Of a stretch of DNA of 64,000 bases, positions 54,311 to 63,524 are shown one piece after another. The DNA is from Saprospiraceae bacterium (GTDB lineage Bacteria; Bacteroidota; Bacteroidia; Chitinophagales; Saprospiraceae). The stretch covers positions 1 to 64,000 of the forward strand of contig JAQXDE010000039.1 in assembly GCA_029251525.1 (NCBI GenBank). The letters are read 5' to 3'. A program made the translations under genes and the position numbers. Numbering within the stretch: position 1 is the first letter of the stretch; each line of letters begins with the position of its first letter. The notes under the pieces were generated by a model. The model was not told where the DNA came from, searched no databases, and worked only from the letters and a program-made list of their open reading frames with translations.

Positions 54311-56773
54311 CTAGTATAAGTATACTCGTTTTACTCGAGCTGAAATGGTTGGAAAAATTTCATAAGGAATTGTTCCCATAGCAATTGCTAATTCTTCAAC
54401 TGCTGGGTTCTTTCCAAAAATGATTACTTCATCACCTGTTGCAGCCTCTTGAATTTCTGTCACATCAACCATACACATATCCATACAGATATTGCCAATA
54501 GTCTCTGCACGTTTACCTTGAATCAAGACACTAAAGTTTCCGTTGCCAGCAGAACGCATTAAGCCATCAGCATAACCAATACTAATTGTTGCTATGCGCG
54601 TTGTTTTTTTAGCTTTTCCTTTTCGTCCATAGCCAATTGTTTCACCCTTTTTTATATTTTTTATTTGAGAGATAGTTGCTTTGAGTGTGTGTACTTTTTG
54701 TAACTGGTTTTCAATAGTTTTGCTGCCATCAATTCCATACAAACCTATCCCCAGACGAACCATATCCATCTGATACTGAGGGAAGCGGTTAATACCACTT
54801 GTATTTAAAATATGTTGCATTGGGCTAATTTTTAATTCAGAACAAATTTTATTGTACATTTTTTGGAAACGTCTGACTTGAGTTTTGGTAAAGTTATCGT
54901 GTGCTTTATCTTCACTTACTGCTAAGTGAGAGAATATAGATTGAATTTTTATGTGTTTATTTTTTTTCAAAATTGAAATTAATTTTCCCAAATCTTTTTC
55001 TTCAAAACCAAGTCTTCTCATACCTGTGTCCAATTTTAGATGAGTTAAGACTCTTGATTTTTTATTAGAGAAATGTTGGATAAACTTTTCTAATAGTTCT
55101 AAACTATAAATTTCTGGTTCTAAATTTTGTTTTTCCAAAGTTTCAAAGGTTGCTTCCTCAGGATTCAAAACTAAAATAGGTAATTTAATCCCAGCTTTGC
55201 GTAATTCTACTCCTTCATCAGTATAGGCAACAGCAAAATAATCTACCTTTTGAAACTCTAATAATTTTGCTACTTCGATGCTGCCACTTCCATAGGCGGA
55301 AGCTTTGACCATTGCAATGACTTTAGTTTCTGGTCTCAAAAAACTATTGTAAACATTAAGATTTAAAACCAAGGCATTTAAGTCAATTTCTAAAATGGTA
55401 TTATGGTTTTTTTTGGAAAGTCGATCAGCAATTTTTTCAAATTCAAAGATTCTAGCTCCTTTTAGGAGGATATTTTCATTTTGGAAATTAGAGGTTTGAG
55501 CATTTTTCAAAAAGTCTAAGGTCGTTTTGTAGAATTGTGTTTCTATCTTTTGGTCTAATTGTTTTTTTAAAGAAAAAATATTTAAACCAATACCAATAAC
55601 TTTTAAAATTTTTTTGTCTTCAATTAATCTAGCAATTCTTTTGTACAAAATATTAGGACTCATTTCTATCTGCAAGATATCAGATAGGATAAGGGTTCTT
55701 TTATTTAATTCACCTTGCTGCTCAAGATGATTGAGTGCTATTTTTAATGCGGTTAAATCTGCATTATAACTATCATTAATGATGACGCAATTATTTATTC
55801 CTTCCTTGATTTCAAGACGCATCGGGATAGGTCGAAGCTGTTGGTTTTTTTGAGCAATCCATTTATTTTTTTTCTTTAAAAAAAGCAAGACTGCCCAGCA
55901 ATGAATAGCATTTTCAATAGAAGCTTCATCAGTGAAAGGGATCGTAATTGAAATTTTCTTTTTATTATAACTTCCTTCGATAAGAGTTTGTTGTTTTTCC
56001 TTTGAAGTGCTAAATATTTGAAGTTTTGTATTGTCTTTTTTTGACCAAGCAAATAGTTTTTTGCTGTCAAATTGCTGCATTCGTTTATGTACTAAATTAT
56101 TGTCCTTACAATAGATAATGGTTTTGCAGTTTTGAAAAAGTTTTAACTTCTCTTCTAATTTTTCTTCGATATTTTTAAATCCATCACTATGTGCATCCCC
56201 AATATTTGTAAAAACTCCAATATCAGGTTGAATTATTTTTGCAGAAGTTTCCATTTCATTTGTTGTAGAAATTCCAGCTTCAAAAATTCCAAGAGTGTGT
56301 TCTTTTTTAATTAAAAAAACAGACATTGGAACACCAATCTGCGAGTTATAACTTTTTGGGCTGGCAACAACTTGATGATCATTTTGCAAGAACTGCAAGA
56401 GCCATTCTTTTACGATAGTTTTTCCATTGCTACCAGTAATTCCGATTGATTTTAAGGAAAATTGATTTCTATGGAATTGGGCAAGTTGTTGAAGTGCTAC
56501 AACAGAATTCTTGACTAAAATAAAGTTTGCTTTTGGAAAAGAGCGAGTTGCTAACTTTTTTTCAACAATGAAATTTTGAACACCTTTAACATATAGTTGA
56601 CTTATAAAATCATGTCCATCTCGACGTTCACCTTGGATTGCAAAAAATAATGAGGAGCTAGGGAAACTTACTTGGCGACTATCAAATAATAAATGTTCAA
56701 TAGAAGTGTTTAAAATTTTCTTTTTCAAGAAAACCCCACTAGTTAATTTTGCTATCTTATGAATATTATACAT
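54311..56773 (-). CDS. bifunctional MurF / alanine racemase
   Basis: From the ATG at 56773 the protein has 820 residues and joins two enzymes. MurF (about 1-445; P-loop GITGSNGKTIVKEW near 105) adds D-Ala-D-Ala to the UDP-MurNAc-tripeptide. Alanine racemase (about 455-820; PLP lysine in AMVKASAYGSGS, second catalytic Tyr in GIGLYGIDGS) supplies D-Ala. Such MurF-Alr fusions are known in Bacteroidota. The alternative GTG at 56794 adds only seven residues. It is the last gene of the operon that begins with bactofilin; the biotin carrier gene lies 27 bases upstream. The terminator after it was not identified. Confidence 0.92.
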   Translation of the reverse strand: MYNIHKIAKLTSGVFLKKKILNTSIEHLLFDSRQVSFPSSSLFFAIQGERRDGHDFISQLYVKGVQNFIVEKKLATRSFPKANFILVKNSVVALQQLAQFHRNQFSLKSIGITGSNGKTIVKEWLLQFLQNDHQVVASPKSYNSQIGVPMSVFLIKKEHTLGIFEAGISTTNEMETSAKIIQPDIGVFTNIGDAHSDGFKNIEEKLEEKLKLFQNCKTIIYCKDNNLVHKRMQQFDSKKLFAWSKKDNTKLQIFSTSKEKQQTLIEGSYNKKKISITIPFTDEASIENAIHCWAVLLFLKKKNKWIAQKNQQLRPIPMRLEIKEGINNCVIINDSYNADLTALKIALNHLEQQGELNKRTLILSDILQIEMSPNILYKRIARLIEDKKILKVIGIGLNIFSLKKQLDQKIETQFYKTTLDFLKNAQTSNFQNENILLKGARIFEFEKIADRLSKKNHNTILEIDLNALVLNLNVYNSFLRPETKVIAMVKASAYGSGSIEVAKLLEFQKVDYFAVAYTDEGVELRKAGIKLPILVLNPEEATFETLEKQNLEPEIYSLELLEKFIQHFSNKKSRVLTHLKLDTGMRRLGFEEKDLGKLISILKKNKHIKIQSIFSHLAVSEDKAHDNFTKTQVRRFQKMYNKICSELKISPMQHILNTSGINRFPQYQMDMVRLGIGLYGIDGSKTIENQLQKVHTLKATISQIKNIKKGETIGYGRKGKAKKTTRIATISIGYADGLMRSAGNGNFSVLIQGKRAETIGNICMDMCMVDVTEIQEAATGDEVIIFGKNPAVEELAIAMGTIPYEIFPTISARVKRVYLY

Positions 56774-56800
56774 TGAAAAAATGTCAAAAATCACAAAAAA

Positions 56801-57289
56801 TTATTCCATTTCAATAAGAAGTTGTCCTTTATCTACAGCTTTACCATAGTCAATGTGTATAGCCTTGACGATTCCTTCGCCAGAAGATTTGATTACATTT
56901 TCCATCTTCATAGCTTCAAGAATGAGCAATCCATCTCCTTTCTTAACCAGTTGTCCAACTTTAACTGATACGTCTAAAACTAGACCAGGCATAGGGGCTT
57001 TTACATCGGTAATTTTTAGTGTGTTTACTACTGACAATCCTAGTTGATTGACTAAATGGTCAAAATGATCTGCTATTTTTACTTGGTAAGAGTTACCATT
57101 TACCTTTATTGTAAATGTCTTGTTAGAAAAATTAGTATGAACAACTTCGGCTCTAAAAGCTTTATTCTCTTTCAAAATATGAAAATGGCCGTCTTTTTCT
57201 TCTATAAAGTCAAAATCATTTATTTGTTCAGCATTGAATTCAAATTTAGATTGATCGTTGATCGTTATGTTATAGTAACCTTTATCCAT
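56801..57289 (-). CDS. biotin/lipoyl carrier protein (BCCP-like)
   Basis: The 162-residue protein ends in a biotinyl domain (about 92-162) with LILEAMKMENV, where Lys128 is the expected biotinylation site. The N-terminal 90 residues are beta-rich linker. Such short carriers serve acyl-CoA carboxylases (propionyl-, methylcrotonyl- or acetyl-CoA type). No carboxylase subunit is adjacent, so its partner must lie elsewhere. It starts 4 bases after the stop of the four-helix protein gene, inside a tight operon. Confidence 0.9.
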   Translation of the reverse strand: MDKGYYNITINDQSKFEFNAEQINDFDFIEEKDGHFHILKENKAFRAEVVHTNFSNKTFTIKVNGNSYQVKIADHFDHLVNQLGLSVVNTLKITDVKAPMPGLVLDVSVKVGQLVKKGDGLLILEAMKMENVIKSSGEGIVKAIHIDYGKAVDKGQLLIEME

Positions 57290-57293
57290 GAAA

Positions 57294-57677
57294 TTAACTT
57301 TTTAGTTTGCTCAGTTTCATCATAAAATATGTTTCAAAAATAGTAAATATCAAGTAAACTATTAAAAAAGGAATGGCATACATTTTTGAAGATGGCTCTG
57401 CTATTTTAAAATATCCAACAATAACAAAAATGCATAATGCCATTTTTGCAGAAGTTGTGAGTAATACTTGTTGTAAAAAAAGATTTTTATCTGAACTTAA
57501 TGCTGCTCGATAGGCCAAAAAATACATAAATGCACAAAATAAAATAAATGCAATGCAGCTTAGATAAGAAAAGGTTTGGAATGGCGCAAATTGGGGCAGT
57601 TTATTTAGAAAAAAGAGAATGAGAATGGAGATTAGGGAAATGATCGCAAGTTGAAGAAAGAAATTTTTATGATTCAT
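57294..57677 (-). CDS. four-helix membrane protein beside AtpZ
   Basis: The 127-residue product has four hydrophobic helices (about 8-26, 36-55, 70-90 and 100-120) and a Lys-rich end, with no signal peptide. Its position after AtpZ, and its size, fit the ATP synthase subunit I/AtpI-like proteins. These help assemble the c ring or carry Mg2+, but the sequence itself is not diagnostic. atpB does not follow here; a biotin carrier gene does. An 80-base gap with an ATTC tetranucleotide repeated four times (57731-57746) separates it from AtpZ. Confidence 0.6.
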   Translation of the reverse strand: MNHKNFFLQLAIISLISILILFFLNKLPQFAPFQTFSYLSCIAFILFCAFMYFLAYRAALSSDKNLFLQQVLLTTSAKMALCIFVIVGYFKIAEPSSKMYAIPFLIVYLIFTIFETYFMMKLSKLKS

Positions 57678-57757
57678 AGTTTTTATTACGTTTTGGATTT
57701 TGAATGATTGAATTTTAAAATAGGGCTAAAATTCATTCATTCATTCAAAATTCAAAA

Positions 57758-57964
57758 CTACAAATCTTTTAATGCAATATATAAACTTGCGATTGTAAAA
57801 AGAACAGCAAATAGCGCAGTCATGTATTGTTTATCAAACTGAACCCACTGATCTAGTTTGTGACCAATAAATGCTCCTATAGCTATAGTGGCACCTAGTT
57901 GAAAAGCAAGACCTGAATACTTCAGGTAAATATTAGCCGACTTTTTGGGTTGCTTTCTGTCCAA
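57758..57964 (-). CDS. AtpZ/AtpI family membrane protein
   Basis: The 68-residue protein has two membrane helices with the family pattern KYSGLAFQLGATIAIGAFIG and ALFAVLFTIASLYIAL. AtpZ proteins accompany the F-type ATP synthase and are thought to act with AtpI in Mg2+ or Ca2+ transport during assembly. The start is a TTG at 57964 inside the 3' end of the bactofilin gene (32-base overlap), with no nearby ATG; translation is probably coupled. The usual downstream atpB/atpE genes are absent. Confidence 0.8.
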   Translation of the reverse strand: MDRKQPKKSANIYLKYSGLAFQLGATIAIGAFIGHKLDQWVQFDKQYMTALFAVLFTIASLYIALKDL

Positions 57965-58415
57965 AAGATTGCTTTTTTTGATTTTCTTGATTCATTTTTC
58001 CTATTGGTGAACTATCAATTTTATTTTGGTTAGCTCCCATGCTACAAGTTACATTAAATATAGCTCCAGATTGTACCAATAATTTATTTGTATTTACATC
58101 ACCATGTACTTCAGCAGAATCTTTTACAGTAAGTAGTTGATTTACTTTTAAGTTGCCTTCAAATCTACCCTCGATAACTGCGTTCTCACATTTCACATCA
58201 CCTTCGATAGCTCCAGTAGGGCCAATGATTACTTTAGATTTACAATTCAATGTTCCAACTATGATTCCATCAATTCGAATATCGCTTTCTGAGGAAACAG
58301 TACCTTCAACTTTAGTACCTTTTACCAAACTATTTAAAGCATTAGATGCACCTGATGGTGCTGAACCTCTGTTGTTTGATGCAAGAGTTGAATCATTTTT
58401 TTTACTATTAAACAT
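57933..58415 (-). CDS. bactofilin
   Basis: The 160-residue protein has a disordered N-terminus (about 1-30, SKKNDSTLASNNRGS). The bactofilin beta-helix domain covers about 30-125: IRIDGIIVGTLNCKSKVIIG, IEGDVKCENAVIEG, VHGDVNTNKLLVQ. A Gln/Lys-rich tail follows. Bactofilins polymerise without nucleotide into filaments that organise cell-wall enzymes. It leads an operon that includes MurF-Alr, so a cell-shape or wall role is sensible. Its 3' end overlaps AtpZ. Confidence 0.92.
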   Translation of the reverse strand: MFNSKKNDSTLASNNRGSAPSGASNALNSLVKGTKVEGTVSSESDIRIDGIIVGTLNCKSKVIIGPTGAIEGDVKCENAVIEGRFEGNLKVNQLLTVKDSAEVHGDVNTNKLLVQSGAIFNVTCSMGANQNKIDSSPIGKMNQENQKKQSFGQKATQKVG

Positions 58416-58450
58416 GTCTTATCTTTTTTGGGATGATTGAATAGATGAGT

Positions 58451-58458
58451 CAAAATTA
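58451..58458 (-). promoter_or_regulatory. -7 box of the bactofilin operon
   Basis: TAATTTTG on the reverse strand matches TAnnTTTG. It would start transcription about 30 bases before the bactofilin ATG at 58415. No -33 TTG is well placed. Confidence 0.45.
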
Positions 58459-58641
58459 ATTTAGCAAGCTTTTATTTCCCGATATCCGAACTAAATAGTA
58501 ATGTTGAAATTTGAGTCACCTTTTTTCTTTTATAGACTAATTTATAATAATTTAGTCTATTTTAAAACACAAAGAGACATCCCCTAGTAAATTGTTAGTC
58601 AAGGTGACATCTCATTGTGACAGAAAATATTATATCTCTGT

Positions 58642-58668
58642 AATAACTCAGTAAAAAACTGAATTATT
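58642..58668 (-). terminator. hairpin after the PorP/SprF gene
   Basis: AATAACTCAGT (58642-58652) and ACTGAATTATT (58658-58668) form an 11-bp stem with one G-U around AAAAA. It lies 16 bases after the stop at 58684 on the reverse strand, but no T-run follows. A second hairpin, ATAGACTAA/TTAGTCTAT, is at 58532-58560. Confidence 0.4.
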
Positions 58669-58683
58669 TATTTTGATGTTGTC

Positions 58684-59733
58684 CTAGAAATTAGGACAGT
58701 AAACATTTCTCACTTCTGGTCCACAGATTTTATAGGTCATTGCAAATTCAAATGCACCATTTGAATTACTTGCAGGTCTTAAGCTAGATACATTTACATC
58801 GTAGCTAAATCCAATAGAAAATTGCTCGTAATCAAATTTGGTTGAAAGAATAAATGCATCTGAAGTGATGGCATCATTGAAGTGGTTAGCAATACGGTAC
58901 CAGGCACCAATTTGGAATGCTTGTTGTAATTTTTTGCTTTTTCCTAAAAGGAATTTTAAACTCGTACCAGCATTTAGTTGAAATGATGGACCTTGGAAAA
59001 AGGTAACAACACCAGGAACTAAACCTACTCGATCAGAAACTAGAAACTCTCCACCTGCATGGATAGTAAATTTGCTATATAATTCTTCAAAATCATCATT
59101 TTGAAATGATTGATTGGCTCTATTTAAATGGCTAAAAGCAGCACCAGCATAAAAGTTATTGTCTTCGTCAAAAACTGAGAACCATAATAGACCTGCGGAG
59201 ATATCAGCAAAAATGAAGTTATCATTATCAAAAGTTTCTCCAGTTGGCAAATTTTGATCAAATCCACCTTGACCGTCATGTTGAGATCCGTATCTAAGAT
59301 TTAAGAAATCAATACTTCTTTGAGAGGCTCCTGCATCAGCACCTACAACTAGATAGTTGCCAGATTTTCGACCACCACTCATTTTTTTACTGTATGACAG
59401 AGAAAGCCTTCCTTGAAGTGTTGCAAAATTAGACTCTCCCGCTTTGTCTCCCCAAAAAGTACCACCTACTCCAAAGAAATCATTTCTACCAACTGGAATA
59501 CGTTGATCGTATGATATTGAGTATGTAGAGAATGCATTTGCTTTTAACACACTTGCCCATTGATTACGGTAGTTTCCAGACAAACGAACGTTACAGTTCA
59601 TTACACCCGTTAATGCAGGGTTTAGATTTAAAGGAGAGGAATAAAACTGCGAAAAATGTATGTCTTGTGCTGTCAAGGTTGCTGTTCCCAACACAGCAAA
59701 TAAAATAATAAGTAGATTTTTCAAACTTTTCAT
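58684..59733 (-). CDS. PorP/SprF-family outer-membrane protein
   Basis: The 349-residue protein has a signal peptide (about 1-22, ending TAQDIHFSQF). It has the PorP/SprF hallmarks: DIHFSQFYSSPLNLNPALTG at the start, GNYRNQWAS, and beta strands alternating with Gly/Asn turns to a C-terminus after YKICGPEVRN. PorP/SprF proteins belong to the T9SS outer-membrane apparatus, and SprF has been linked to secretion of a specific adhesin. No adhesin gene is adjacent here. The last residues contain two Cys, which is unusual for a barrel end. A 262-base gap with no clear promoter precedes it. Confidence 0.88.
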   Translation of the reverse strand: MKSLKNLLIILFAVLGTATLTAQDIHFSQFYSSPLNLNPALTGVMNCNVRLSGNYRNQWASVLKANAFSTYSISYDQRIPVGRNDFFGVGGTFWGDKAGESNFATLQGRLSLSYSKKMSGGRKSGNYLVVGADAGASQRSIDFLNLRYGSQHDGQGGFDQNLPTGETFDNDNFIFADISAGLLWFSVFDEDNNFYAGAAFSHLNRANQSFQNDDFEELYSKFTIHAGGEFLVSDRVGLVPGVVTFFQGPSFQLNAGTSLKFLLGKSKKLQQAFQIGAWYRIANHFNDAITSDAFILSTKFDYEQFSIGFSYDVNVSSLRPASNSNGAFEFAMTYKICGPEVRNVYCPNF

Positions 59734-59995
59734 GAATCAGTAATTTGAACCTGTTAAGTAGTTATTTAAAAAAGTGGACAAGGGACTTTAAGCTAGATAT
59801 TTATACAATAGTTTGTAAAAATAGGTAAAATCAGTTAATAATGAAACGATGAGAAGTAAATAGTTTCCTATTTGACGACATTTTTTACATGTTTATGGAA
59901 CGAATTTTTTCTTCTCATATTTTAAAACACCTTGTATTTGTTCTTTTAGATACATTTTGACGTAAAACTGCTGCCTCTTATCTCTATTGTTTTTT

Positions 59996-61081
59996 TTAGT
60001 TATTTTTCATTTTCCAAATTGCTCCATATTCCTCAACAAGTATATTATCGTAATAATCAGCTTTCTCAAAAAGGTATTTGAACAAATTCATTCCAGTATC
60101 CATATTCAAGTAACGATCGTATATAAGTAAAGACAAAATAATATCATCTTCTTTGATACTAAAAGTAAGGCCTTCAATTTCATAGTTTTGCTTCAATAAA
60201 TATTCATAGAGGGGATTTATATCGTCTTTTGGTAAACGACAAAGCCTAGCATCTCCCATGATTAGACCAGTTTTTTCATGATATGATATCTTAATTATGG
60301 CACTTCCTTCAGTGATTTCCCAATGATTTCGACCAATTCTAGAAAGTCTAACGTTATGTCCCATAGAATCTAAAAGTTCTTCCATTGTTTTTGAAACCCC
60401 AAGAGCCTCGTATTCATCAATTTCTGATGGCATTTGGATTTTACTACCGCAATAAGGACAGTTATTTTCATTTACTATTTTTTCAAAAACAATATTTCTA
60501 CAAGAGCTACAACGAATTCCAATTTGATTCTCAGTTTCTTGAAACTCTTTAATTGTTCTTTGTAGATAATTTACAGGAAGTGAAAATCCTACATTATTTC
60601 CATTTTGAATAACAAAGGTATTAATACCTATTATTTTTCCATCTTTGTTAATAAGTGGACCACCACTATTTCCAGGATTAAGTGCAGCATCATGTTGTAT
60701 GTAGTGGAGATCATTTTTTTCTTCTTCAATATTGGAAATAATGCCTTGCGCAGCAGAGTATTTTAGGCCAAAAGGGTGCCCCACGGCTGTGACTACTTCT
60801 CCTGGTTCCATTTCTTTACAATCACTTAATTCAACTGCAGGTGCGTCAATGATATCAGGCGTTTGTAAAAAGGCTAAGTCATGATGAATATCCGAGAAGA
60901 TTACTTTGGTTATTTGTTTTTCGAAACCTTCTCCATTGATAACGACTTCGCGGTTATCTCTGATAACATGTTCGTTTGTAACGATAAGGTTAGCATCTTT
61001 TATATAAAAACCAGTTCCTGTACTATAAGGAGTAGCAATCTGAACAATAACACTTTTATATAAATTAATTATTTCTTTCAT
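59996..61081 (-). CDS. trypsin-like protease with zinc ribbon and YbjN-like tail
   Basis: The 361-residue protein has no signal peptide, unlike HtrA/DegP. A serine-protease domain (about 10-180) has the triad His38 (TNEHV), Asp68 (HHDLAFL) and Ser139 (NPGNSGGPL). A zinc ribbon follows with Cys191, Cys194, Cys208 and Cys211 (CSSC...CPYC). The C-terminal region (about 230-361) resembles YbjN/type III chaperone-like folds. There is no PDZ domain. It is probably cytoplasmic and may be regulated by its tail. Its start overlaps the stop of the upstream gene by 4 bases (ATGA), so the two are translated together. Confidence 0.75.
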   Translation of the reverse strand: MKEIINLYKSVIVQIATPYSTGTGFYIKDANLIVTNEHVIRDNREVVINGEGFEKQITKVIFSDIHHDLAFLQTPDIIDAPAVELSDCKEMEPGEVVTAVGHPFGLKYSAAQGIISNIEEEKNDLHYIQHDAALNPGNSGGPLINKDGKIIGINTFVIQNGNNVGFSLPVNYLQRTIKEFQETENQIGIRCSSCRNIVFEKIVNENNCPYCGSKIQMPSEIDEYEALGVSKTMEELLDSMGHNVRLSRIGRNHWEITEGSAIIKISYHEKTGLIMGDARLCRLPKDDINPLYEYLLKQNYEIEGLTFSIKEDDIILSLLIYDRYLNMDTGMNLFKYLFEKADYYDNILVEEYGAIWKMKNN

Positions 61082-62409
61082 GCTGTTTTCGTCAAATCAA
61101 GGTTTCGAACCATGATTAAAAATGATTTTGCAAAATTGGTTAATGTATCAAACTTCAACAAACTTTTATCTGGATTCATCCGACCATATAATTCCTCATT
61201 GTTATCCTTAATATCATTAATGGCACGTTTTATTGCTTTTTTGTCGAAAGTATTTTTTTCTGAATCATAGTAATTTAAAGTGTAACCTAAGTCCTTAAAG
61301 TAATCCGTTTCAACTATTTGATAATATAAATGGAATAATTCTCGATCAGGGTGAGGAGCAGCAAAATTGAACATACAATATCCTACAATATACCCTGGAA
61401 TACCTATTGCAATTGAATGATAATTATGTTCATTGTACCAATCCATATTATGTAATTCACCATCAATAAAACCTACAATGCGATCATGATTTACAGGTTT
61501 AGTGATTCCGAAAGTAGATTTTGTCAAATACATTTCTAAGAAATACTCTTCTTTTGTTCTTCCCAATAGTTTCCTTAATTCTTTTCGTATAGTAACATTT
61601 TTTTGAGCAGGATTTTTTTTATCTGTTGTAAAATAAATACGATGAATTCGTTCCAAAGTCTCCATCATAAAACCTTCTGGTTTGGTAAGGTAATCGAGCT
61701 TGTAACTTAGGTTTAATAAAACATAAGCATAGCCCCCAGGGTATTTATCCAAACTAGGTTTTCCACTATCCATTGCTGCGAATGCAGTATTGATTTCATT
61801 GATGACATATTTATATTTGACCTCTTTTTCTTGTAGTGGAAGATTAATTAAATGGATTGTGTCGACAGGATTTAACATTCTAAATTCATCAATTAAAATA
61901 TCATCCAATTTATCAGCATTAGTTGCTAATTCTTTGAGGGCATAATATAATTTATAAGGAGATCCATCTAAAATATATGTGTCAAAACGAATTGAAATAT
62001 TATTATCAGGATCGAGTGCGAAACGGCTGTAGCGAAGTGAAAAATTTCGTTCCATTAATCGACGCATAAAACCGATATTGAGTATTTCAGTTTGTGCAAC
62101 TTTAGCTTCGATAGTAACTTTCTCTATGTCTGCAATGCCTGTTGCTTTTTTTGAACCCTGGAAAACCTCAAAATGGATTTTCCCATTTTCCACTTTCCAA
62201 ATAACGTTGTCCTCAAAATCATCACGGAGATAATTGAAGAATTCCAAATATGAGGCAATGTATTGTTCTTTTTCAAATAAGTTCAATGCTTTGTCCCACG
62301 AATCATATTGTTTCGCATCTTTGTAAGAATCACTATACCGTCCAAAACTTACTTTAGGTTGTGGTTCTTTTTTCTTACCTCCTCTAAAAAGTTGATCAAA
62401 AAAACTCAT
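61078..62409 (-). CDS. YbjN-like protein paired with the protease
   Basis: The 443-residue protein starts MSFFDQLFRGGKKKEPQP, with no signal peptide. The region about 50-190 has the YbjN/type III chaperone-like pattern (IWKVENGKIHFEVF, RLMERNFSLRYSRFALD, LYYALKELATNADKLDD). The C-terminal half (about 195-443) is helical and not recognised. It is the upstream partner of the trypsin-like protease, with a 4-base overlap, which itself has a YbjN-like tail. A joint protease/adaptor or substrate-binding system is inferred. No catalytic motif was found in this protein. Confidence 0.6.
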   Translation of the reverse strand: MSFFDQLFRGGKKKEPQPKVSFGRYSDSYKDAKQYDSWDKALNLFEKEQYIASYLEFFNYLRDDFEDNVIWKVENGKIHFEVFQGSKKATGIADIEKVTIEAKVAQTEILNIGFMRRLMERNFSLRYSRFALDPDNNISIRFDTYILDGSPYKLYYALKELATNADKLDDILIDEFRMLNPVDTIHLINLPLQEKEVKYKYVINEINTAFAAMDSGKPSLDKYPGGYAYVLLNLSYKLDYLTKPEGFMMETLERIHRIYFTTDKKNPAQKNVTIRKELRKLLGRTKEEYFLEMYLTKSTFGITKPVNHDRIVGFIDGELHNMDWYNEHNYHSIAIGIPGYIVGYCMFNFAAPHPDRELFHLYYQIVETDYFKDLGYTLNYYDSEKNTFDKKAIKRAINDIKDNNEELYGRMNPDKSLLKFDTLTNFAKSFLIMVRNLDLTKTA

Positions 62410-62531
62410 TGATTTTCTTGTAAAATTATTCTGCTTATTTTTGCGGCTCGAAATTTAATATAATTAACTGACTTTATTTTAAAAAAGAGATTCTTAGCCA
62501 ATTTTAGCACGACTTTAATTACTAGATAGAT

Positions 62532-63524
62532 ATGAACAACGTTTTTCGAACTATACTTCAACCGGAATCGTCTCCTTTCCAAATCAACCATCAAAATAGA
62601 GTACTTTGTATGGGATCTTGCTTTGCTGAACATATTTTTGAACGGTTAAATGATCTTAAATTTAATACAATACTCAACCCGTTCGGAATCATCTTTAATC
62701 CAATATCGATAGCTAAAAGTTTAGAAATTATATTGGATGAGTATCGAATTTTTGAAAAGAAAGATCTTTTCCAGCACTTTGGCGGGTGGCATAGTTTTCA
62801 GCATCATAGTAGCTTCTCAAATTTGAAGGAAGAAGTGGTATTAGAAAATATAAATAGTGCTCTTTCTGAAGCTAGAGGCTTTTTGAAAAAGGCGGAATAT
62901 CTTATTTTAACTTTTGGGACATCCAATGTTTTTGTAAGTGAAAAAACAGGGCAAGTAGTGTCTAATTGTCATAAAGTTCCTCAAAAATATTTTATCCATA
63001 AAAAATTAAGTGTTGATGAAATTATTCTGACATTAGATGATATATTTAGAAAATATGCATCTGCATTTCCTAATTTAAAGATCGTCACATCAGTTAGTCC
63101 TATTCGTCATGTTCGAGGTGGATTAGTTGTAAATAAAGTTAGTAAGGCTAAACTTTTAGTCGCACTTGACAACCTTACTTCGCTTCATCCTCAAGTTGAA
63201 TATTTCCCTTCCTATGAACTTATGATGGACGATTTACGTGATTATCGTTTTTATAAAAAAGACTTAATTCATCCTAATGAAATGGCGGTTGATTATATTT
63301 GGGATTTTTTTTCTAAAACATTTTTTTCTAAAAATACGATAGGATTGAATTCTAAATTGAAAAAATTAAATGTCGCGAAATCGCATCGACCTTTCCATCC
63401 TGAATCAGAGGAACATCTGAAGTTTAAAAAAAGTCAAATATTGAAAATTAAGGAATTGGAAAATGAATTTTCTTTTTTGAATTTTGAAGATGAGAAAGAA
63501 TTTTTTTTGGCAACTAAAAATTAA
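62532..63524 (+). CDS. GSCFA domain protein
   Basis: A 330-residue protein of the GSCFA family, named for its N-terminal motif (MGSCFAEH, residues about 27-34). Family members share an SGNH-hydrolase-like fold and have uncertain activity. An additional block is NPFGIIFNPISIAK, and the late GFxHPNEMAVDYIWDFF-type segment reads HPNEMAVDYIWDFF, which holds a likely catalytic His. No signal peptide is visible. It overlaps the convergent barrel gene by 11 bases at its 3' end. The gene is divergent from the YbjN-like gene across 122 bases. Confidence 0.9.
   Translation: MNNVFRTILQPESSPFQINHQNRVLCMGSCFAEHIFERLNDLKFNTILNPFGIIFNPISIAKSLEIILDEYRIFEKKDLFQHFGGWHSFQHHSSFSNLKEEVVLENINSALSEARGFLKKAEYLILTFGTSNVFVSEKTGQVVSNCHKVPQKYFIHKKLSVDEIILTLDDIFRKYASAFPNLKIVTSVSPIRHVRGGLVVNKVSKAKLLVALDNLTSLHPQVEYFPSYELMMDDLRDYRFYKKDLIHPNEMAVDYIWDFFSKTFFSKNTIGLNSKLKKLNVAKSHRPFHPESEEHLKFKKSQILKIKELENEFSFLNFEDEKEFFLATKN

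Noticed and set aside
62406-62633. 75-codon reverse frame upstream of the YbjN-like gene
   Set aside because: It is antisense to the start of the GSCFA gene and has no family signature.
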